The position numbers and the translations under genes were made by a program. DNA of 64,000 bases, taken from the NCBI GenBank assembly GCA_020631735.1, contig CM036209.1, positions 6,113,451 through 6,177,450 of the forward strand, written 5' to 3'. Position 1 is the first letter of the stretch. Every line of letters starts with the position of its first letter. Below are positions 57,168 through 64,000 of this stretch, piece after piece. The notes beneath the pieces are model-generated. The model did not search any database and had not been told where the DNA came from. It saw nothing but the letters and a program-made list of their open reading frames with translations. Origin of the DNA: Saccharum officinarum (lineage: Eukaryota > Streptophyta > Magnoliopsida > Poales > Poaceae).

Positions 57168-58690
57168 TGTTGGCGGTTCTTATCGACATATTTCCACCGC
57201 CAACTTAAGACCAAAAAGGAGGAAACTAACACATTTTACACACATATGCATTTGCCATTAACAAGTTCCACCTCTATTTACAAGATTACTATTTTGCAGG
57301 ACATATGCACGAATACAGTGGAAAACCAATCAAAAGGCGCCATTAGACAAAGCGTATATTGCTGATCTGCGCAAAGGAAATAAGAAAAGGCCCACTTACC
57401 CAGAAGATCTGGGCCAACCACCGACGGGGGAGTGGCCTAGGCCCATCCATCAACCGACCAGAGGAAGGCGGTCGCAAGAGGCGGCACTCAGGGGGCGGCT
57501 GCACCTAGGGTGTGGCCGCACCCCCCAAGGCACCACCTTGCTCCTCCTCCCTAGTGGCTCCTCCAAGGCGGTCGCATGAGGGGATGCATGAAATTCCTCT
57601 CCAAACCGACCTTCTCTAGCTACAAATAGATGGGGAGAGGCTCTCATTCAACACACACCACACTTGAGCAACTCTCCTGCACATTTTGTACTTTTACTTT
57701 CATCCTTAGTAGTACTTGGAGCTAGAGCAAGCTACCTTGGAGGGCTTGACTCCTTGGAGAGGAATTTGGGTATGAATAAGAAAAATCTTTTCTCCAAAGT
57801 CATGCCTTTACTTTATCAATATAGCTTTGCTATGAAATTAGAGTATAGTTCCTATGATATGATCTTAGCATATAAACTAGTCTATAGTTTTTATGTTATG
57901 ATCAAGTCATGTAGAACTTTATGCTTAATCATTCATATTATCATGTAAATGAGTAACAATAGAACTATATTGATATGGTGGTTCATCGTGCTTTTGGGCG
58001 TGCCCAAGTCTCTTACCTATCGATCCGTAGGGTCAGGGACCGCGGGGAACTTGGGTAGATTCTCTGTATGCGGGCACGGTGCCCGGATACAAAGGATCAA
58101 GTGAATGCATTTCATGCCCCCCGGTTGAAGGGTAGGCGGCAAGTGGTGACAGCACTGTCCGTACCTCGTAATCCCCCATGTTCGGGTATGGTGTAGGAGT
58201 ACGTAAATTGTCACATGAGGTGGCTGGAAGACTAGTACTCGATGGCCTCCCGATCCATATCATGCCTAGCTCTATCTCTTGTTCATGTATATGTATGGTT
58301 ATTAGCTATTCTTTGCATAGTTGTATTAGGATGTATCTGCTCCTGTTAGATTATTCTTTTATTCTTTATTCTTGCTTCCTTCCTCTTCTACCCCTGAGAT
58401 ATGCTCATTGTGTGTGTCCACTATCCAAATCCACTACCGTTTACCCCTGCTATGAGTATTGGTCTATCATGCAGTCATGTTATCTTGTCCATATCCATGC
58501 TAGAGTTCCTCATACCATGCCTTCTTTTGGGAAAATATAAATGAACGATACGCAAATACCACTAGGTGAAATGCTGCAACGATAATTTCGTGCGCTTGCG
58601 GGTTCTTTCTGTAGTTGCTAAGAACTATTGGGTTGGTGTTTCTTGGTGCCATTACTAAGAACCACAATTCTTAGTAGCGACACTAAGAAA
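57168..58690 (+). repeat. 5' LTR, truncated at its 3' side
   Basis: Direct repeat of 61521-63043 with scattered differences. Both LTRs contain the same short open frames, which are not conserved proteins. Confidence 0.9.
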
Positions 58691-59073
58691 TGTACGGCAC
58701 AGTCGAGGCCATGGACTCGCATATAACATGCGAAGTCTGTGGCGATGTTGGCCATTCGGGGAACGACTGCCCCGAGACCCGTAAAGACACCGCCTACATC
58801 AAAAACGGGTTCCTCCAACAAGGAGGAGATAATGGGTGGAATAACCAGTCGCGCCCACAATACCAAGGAGGTAATTCGAACTTCAACTCAAATTACAATT
58901 CGAATCAACCTTCCTTGAAAGACTTGGTCTTAGGCCAAACAAACATAAATGAAAATCTTACTAAAAAGTTGATGTTTAATGATAAAATGATTGAAAATAT
59001 AAATTTTAAAATAGAAGGATTTACTTCTTCTATCAAAAACCAACTGAGCTTTAATAAAATGATAGAAACATAG
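58690..59073 (+). CDS. Gag C-terminal fragment with zinc knuckle (Athila-like)
   Basis: The 127-codon frame has CEVCGDVGHSGNDC, an exact CX2CX4HX4C knuckle at residues 14-27. It is followed by an Asn/Gln/Ser-rich stretch, PSLKDLVLGQTNINENLTKK and NQLSFNKMIET, the classic text of plant Athila/Tat gag proteins. An in-frame TAG (59071-59073) stands where relatives continue into LAQIAAAIP. The capsid region is missing because of the 5' deletion, so the ATG is fortuitous. Confidence 0.8.
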   Translation: MYGTVEAMDSHITCEVCGDVGHSGNDCPETRKDTAYIKNGFLQQGGDNGWNNQSRPQYQGGNSNFNSNYNSNQPSLKDLVLGQTNINENLTKKLMFNDKMIENINFKIEGFTSSIKNQLSFNKMIET

Positions 59074-59768
59074 TTAGCTCAGATTGCTGCCGCTATACCT
59101 GTTTCTGATTCAGGAAAGATTTCGAGGCAACCTGAAACTTCTCTCGAATCTGTTAAAATGGTCTCAACGAGGTTCGGTAAGCCTCTAAGTTAGGAAAACC
59201 ACATTTATCTCTGCAATCCACCATTTATTGCCGAGAAAGAAGATCTTGGCCGCCCAACAATCACATGCTCAATTGGCCCGCATGTCTTCCACAACGCCTT
59301 CTGTGACCTTGGAGCAGGCATCAACATCATGTTCAAGGTAACATATGATAAAATACTGGGTGGACCTTTGCCCACTGCACATTTCCAACTGCAGATGGCG
59401 GATCTATCCTTACGAAATCCGAAGGGATTAGCCAAGGATATCTTGGGGAAAATTCAAGACACTACATCGCCACAGACTTCATCATTCTAGACATAGGCAA
59501 TAATGAGGAAGCTCCCCTCCTCCTAGGGAGACCATTTCTTAACACTACAAATGCAGTTTTACACGTGGGATCAGGGCATGTTTGTTTTCATATTCAAAGG
59601 CAAACAATGAGGTGCCCATTTAATGGTTTTAACATGCATAAACATATTAAAACAAACCGGCCCATGAAACAGCCACACAAAGGGATCAAACAGGTATGGG
59701 AGGTAAAAGCATTAACATCCACATCTACTTCTCTGGACTCGGATGTGCCTCCATCAAGCAAAAAGTGA
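59074..59768 (+). pseudogene. Aspartic protease remnant of the Athila-like element
   Basis: After the TAG the reading continues LAQIAAAIPVSDSGK; after further stops it gives FCDLGAGINIM, the retroviral-type protease active-site region (D-L-G-A). LLLGRPFLNTTNAVLHVG and QTMRCPFNGF follow, with frame changes. Several stops make it non-functional. No RT motif (YxDD) occurs downstream. Confidence 0.75.
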
Positions 59769-61500
59769 AAGGAGAAGGGTCCTGCTCATTGGACTTTAAA
59801 ATGGCAAGCCCTTACCGAAGGTAAATCGGTAGCTTTCGTCAAATAAATCCTGCTTATCCTTCCATGTTCTATACAAGTATGCTTTGGTTTGAAGTATAGT
59901 TAGTATACGCTCATACTTTCATAGGCTTCTTAACTTAGGCGTGGTGCTTAGGGTAATTAGCCTACCTTGATTAAATGTTAAATTTGATCATTGAACCAAA
60001 ACTACTTAGTATAGACATGGCAGAGTTAAACAAAGTAAAAACCATATGCAATAATTTTGATCTACCTCGGAGTCTTCACCAAACAACTGGCCTCAAGCTA
60101 GCTTGGGGGAAGACCCTCGTAGAGGTGACTTGTATCTTTTATTCTTTTGCATTTATTTTCTACATTTAATTATTAGCATTTAAAAAAAGAAGAAAGAGAA
60201 ATATGCTTAAAAGACCAAAAATATGAATACCATTCTCATATGTGTAGTAAAAATGTTTAGTTCATCCTTCGTTGAAATGATGAATAGTTGCTCTATTTTA
60301 TATTTTGTCTGTGCCTAGTTTATAACTTAGCTTTCCTCAAGATTTGAGTTTATTGGCTAAAAATGTCTCATCCTTAAAACTTGAAACTTGTGGGTTCCAT
60401 ATGCTTAATCTAGTATAAGTTGTTGCTGGTTATTATATGGTATAAACGGAATTTGCTATGATTTTGTTCTAAGAAAGACTTGACATTTGGAGTTTTCATT
60501 TTCAAAATTCAAAATTCAAAAAGTTCCTCAATGATGATATATCCTACCAAAGCCATATGATAGCTTACATTACAAAACCTTATACTCATATGCTACTTGT
60601 ATTCATGTTGAGCTTTGTCAAATTGTTGTGACCCTTGTTGAAGATTCTTTTCATGCACCCATGATCGTGATTCACGTACGTTCCAGATATAAAATGCTGA
60701 CTCTTACACTGAGAGTCACACAAAAACAAGCCATCCATCCACCAAAAATAAGCCATCCATCCACCAAAAATAATAATACTCCATCCATGTGTCATGATCT
60801 CTCTCACTAAAAAAGTTCCAAAGAGAGATATGGGCTATGCAAAAAGAAAGAAAAAATCCATGCCAAAGAGCATGAGAAAAAAAAGATGAAAAAAATCCAT
60901 GCTAAAAAGCATGAGAGGAAATGAAATCCAAATAAAAGAGAGAGAGAGTCATGCAAAGGAGTTCAAAAATATATATGCTTAGAATTTACTTCACACACTT
61001 GCACGTCTTGATCCAAGTGTATGACTAGTCTCTCCTTGAGGTCTGGTTTTTGACTTAGCAACATATGTGATGCAAGTATGCCTCGCTTTCATACCTACCA
61101 AAAACTCCACATAAGCTTTTAGATGGTAGGTTGAAAAGAAAGGCAGATATCAAGAGCCTTTGGTGAGGATCATACGCAACAAAAAAATGAGCGATCAAGT
61201 GAATCATTTGAGGAACTTAACTTTATTTTACAAAACTTTCAAAACTCTAGAAAGAAAGTCAATCAAAGAATGAATGATAAACAGTTCTGTGAAAACCGTT
61301 CTGAGTTGCAACCGCCCAAGACTTGGAGAAGGCTAAGAAGCCCCATAGGTAACAAGATAATAATGGGTGGATAGAATGCCAGTTTATTCAAATCAAGGTA
61401 GAAAAATTTGTTATAAGCATGACACTTATGAAATGTAATCAGCATAGAAGAAACTCCGAATCAACAACCAATGTATTAGCTTTTGCTCGAGAACGAGCAA
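59769..61500 (+). other. Non-coding internal region of the Athila-like element
   Basis: AT-rich sequence with A-rich and GAGAGA tracts between the protease remnant and the polypurine tract. No polymerase, integrase or envelope-like frame is seen. Confidence 0.5.
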
Positions 61501-61520
61501 AGGTCAAGCTTGGGGGATTT
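61501..61520 (+). promoter_or_regulatory. Polypurine tract of the Athila-like element
   Basis: AAGCTTGGGGGATTT immediately precedes the 3' LTR start TGTTGGCGG and is the usual second-strand priming site form in Athila/Tat elements. Confidence 0.7.
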
Positions 61521-63134
61521 TGTTGGCGGTTCTTATTGACATATTTCCACCACCAACTTAAGGTCAAAAAGGAGGAAACTAACACATTTTACACACATAT
61601 GCATTTGCCATTAACAAGTTCCACTTGTATTTGCAAGATTACAATTCTGCAGGACATATGCACGAATACAGTGGAAAACCAATCAAAAGGTGCCATCAGA
61701 CAAAGCGTATAACGCTGATTTGTGCAAAGGAAATAAGAAAAAGGTCCACTTACCCTGAAGATCTGGGCCAACCACTGACGGGGGAGTGGCCCAGGCCCAT
61801 CCATCAACTGGCCAGAGGAAGGCGGTCGCAAGAGGCGGCACTCAGGGGGCGGCTACACCTGGGGTGCGGCCACACCCCCCAAGGCACCACCTTGCTCCTC
61901 CTTCCACGTGGTGCTCCCTGGTGGCTCCTACTAGGCGGTCGCATGAGGGGATGCACGAAATTCCTCTCCAAACCGACCTTCTCTAGCTATAAACAGATGG
62001 GGAGAGGCTCTCATTAAACACACACCACACTTGAGCAACTCTCCTCCACATTTTGTACTTTTACTTTCATCCTTAGTAGTACTTAGAGCTAGAGAAAGCT
62101 ACCTTGGAGGGCTTGACTCCTTGGAGAGGAATTTGGGTATGAATAAGAAAAATCTTTTCTCCAAATTCGTGCCTTTACTTTATCAATATAGCTTTGCTAT
62201 GAAATTAGAGTATAGTTCCTATGATATGATCTTAGCATATAAACTAGTCTACAGTTTTTATGTTATGATCAAGTCATGTGGAACTTTATGCTTAATCATT
62301 CATATCATGTAAATGAGTAAGAATAGAGCTATATTGATATGGTGGTTCATCGTGCTTTCGGGTGTGCCCAAGTCTCTTACCTATCGATCCGTAGGGTCGG
62401 GGACCGCGGGGGACTTGGGTAGATTCTCTATATGCAAGCATGGTGCCCGAATACAAAGGATCAGGTGAATGCATTTCATGCCCCCCGATTGAGGGGTAGG
62501 CGGCAAGTGGTGACAGCCCTATCTGTCCCTTGTTATCCCCCACGTTCGGGTATGGTGTAGGAGTACGTAAATTATCACATGAGGTTGCTGGCAGACCGGT
62601 ACTCGGTGGTCTCCTGATCTATATCATGCCTAGCTCTATCTCTTGTTCATGTACCTATATGATTATTAGCTATTCTTTGCATAGTTGTATTAGGATGTAT
62701 CAACTCCTTTTAGATTATTATTTTATTCTTTATTCTTGCTTCCTTCCTCTTCTACCCCTGAGATATGCTCATTGTGTGTGTCTACTATCCAAATCCACTA
62801 CCGTTTACCCTTGCTATGAATTGGTCTATCATGCAGTCATGTTATCTTGTCCATATCCATGCTAGAGTTCCTCATACCATGCCTTCTTTTGGGAAAATGT
62901 AAATGAACGATACCCGAATACCACTGGGTGAAATGCTCCAACAATAATTCCGTGCGCTTGCGGATTCTTTTTGTAGTCACTAAGAACTATCGGGTTGGTG
63001 TTTCTTGGTGCCGTTACTAAGAACCACAATTCTTAATAGCGATGCTAAGAAATGCCAACAAAACATTTCTAGTGCCGTTGCCAAGGATGGATTCTATCTC
63101 TAAACTTGGTAGTGACGTTAAGAAATGCCAACAC
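61521..63134 (+). repeat. 3' LTR (complete, about 1.6 kb)
   Basis: Begins TGTTGGCGG and ends AAATGCCAACA, followed by the target duplication CCTAA. Its last 90 bp or so have no partner in the truncated 5' LTR. Confidence 0.9.
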
Positions 63135-64000
63135 CTAACCAAATTAAGAAGTTCATAGGTGATGATGAACCTTGCGATGAAGATGCTCTACAAGTCGTTT
63201 TTGACCTGCACAAATAAAGCAAGCCTTGTTCAACACAAGATGCATGCCCAAGCTCCAGATGAGTACATATTAATGCTATCAACTCAATAAAATATGAGCA
63301 AACCGAGTGTTTTGGTCATGCCTGGCATTTGGTTGCATTTACAATGTCTTTTTACTATATTTACAATTTCTTATTACTACATTTACAATGATCTATCGAC
63401 TGTAATTTATTGGACGGAGTGATGTAATTTGGGAATAAGACAACTTATATTTCTATGGATTACAGATATCAGATAAATATATGTCCAATTGTTCAGAAAA
63501 ATTACAAATTATTTATATGGATTGTAGATATTAGATAGAGATATACGCCAAATTGTTAACAAATGTCAAAGACAGAGCATACCAAAACGAAGATGGAAAC
63601 GGATGCAATGGATCGGAAGCTCAAAGAACAAACACCGATAATATCTGACGGTCACAAAATCACGTGCTAGGGATGTCCAAAACAAACGAATGTCAGTTAC
63701 CTTTTCTATACTGAACGGATCTACCCATATGATAGTTCTAGATCCAAATAGAGGTCTACAAAATGTTAACTTAAACTAGTGGTCCTAAACGGAATGCAAA
63801 CACAATGAGCAAGAGAGTTGTTGTTCTGCAATAGGGTGGAGGATAGGTTAGACTAAAAGGGGGCCATGTCCACCCCTACGTTCTGCAAGTTCACGCTTCA
63901 CCACTGTTCTGCAAGTTCTAAGACTCTAAGAGTACAGATTGCACAATTCCAGAAGGGGGCCATGGCCAATCCAAAGTTTATTTACCTCAGATGTACCAGC
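63135..64000. other. Right-edge sequence, no gene recognised
   Basis: The first part continues a frame interrupted by the Athila-like insertion (IKKFIGDDEPCDEDALQVVF then stop at about 63216); see findings. The rest is AT-rich and shows no gene, RNA or element end. Confidence 0.4.

Larger units (their letters stand above)
57168..63134 (+). mobile_element. Defective Athila-like gypsy LTR retrotransposon
   Basis: The 3' LTR is 61521-63134 and a 5' LTR copy starts at 57168; both begin TGTTGGCGGTTCTTAT. The 5-bp duplication CCTAA flanks the whole (57163-57167, 63135-63139). The 5' LTR lacks its last 90 bp or so: after CTAAGAAATG at about 58690 the sequence jumps into gag. The end of that LTR, the primer-binding site and the gag N-terminus are therefore deleted. 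Gag zinc knuckle and protease remnants remain; reverse transcriptase and integrase are absent. A polypurine tract AGCTTGGGGGATT precedes the 3' LTR. Confidence 0.93.

Noticed and set aside
57664..58540. Frames of 94-120 codons in the Athila-like 5' LTR (also at 62031-62865)
   Set aside because: They recur because the LTRs are repeated and they differ by frame breaks between copies. They are not genes.

Overview
The window is nuclear DNA of a grass. The gene models have plant-style GT-AG introns. First exons are very GC-rich in the cereal manner. Spacers are full of Tourist, Stowaway, hAT and CACTA elements and of gypsy-type LTR retrotransposons typical of Poaceae. Gene content and element families suggest a panicoid, probably Andropogoneae, genome (sorghum, sugarcane or Miscanthus group); that placement is inference. 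One 100-N assembly gap lies at 42687-42786.

Layout. 1-10 kb is gene-rich: possible exons of an unidentified minus-strand gene at the left edge, a two-exon mitochondrial calcium uniporter (MCU) gene (+), and a nine-exon GAUT7-like galacturonosyltransferase gene (-). 10-19 kb is a spacer with six MITEs and an odd retroelement whose LTR-like ends face each other. 19.7-22.6 kb carries a multi-exon PPR-like gene of the At4g18975 type (-), followed by an 0.85-kb tandem duplication with a hAT MITE in one copy.

25.8-42.2 kb is the most interesting part. A 6-7 kb unit is present twice in direct orientation. Each copy has a non-coding leader exon, a tandem kinase-pseudokinase gene and, downstream, a remnant of an NLR leucine-rich-repeat tail. 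Copy A is a pseudogene: it has a 2-nt deletion and a young non-autonomous LTR retrotransposon inserted in the second kinase domain. Copy B keeps an intact first kinase but has an 8-nt duplication that truncates the pseudokinase domain. Tandem kinases are a known class of cereal disease-resistance protein, so this looks like a decaying or rearranging immune locus. A truncated copy of the PPR gene's first exon lies between the two units.

42-50 kb holds a CACTA element, a plastid-derived trnY relic, a damaged tRNA-Ile and a DUF4220/DUF594 membrane-protein gene (-) with one frameshift. 50-64 kb is nested transposons: a LINE tail, a CACTA end with a 44-bp tandem array, a 4.1-kb probable solo LTR, and a 6-kb Athila-like element with gag and protease remnants but no polymerase.

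A recurring oddity is the internal ORF of two small non-autonomous LTR elements (17.4-19.0 and 28.6-30.6 kb). These gag-like proteins carry perfect IQ (calmodulin-binding type) motifs.
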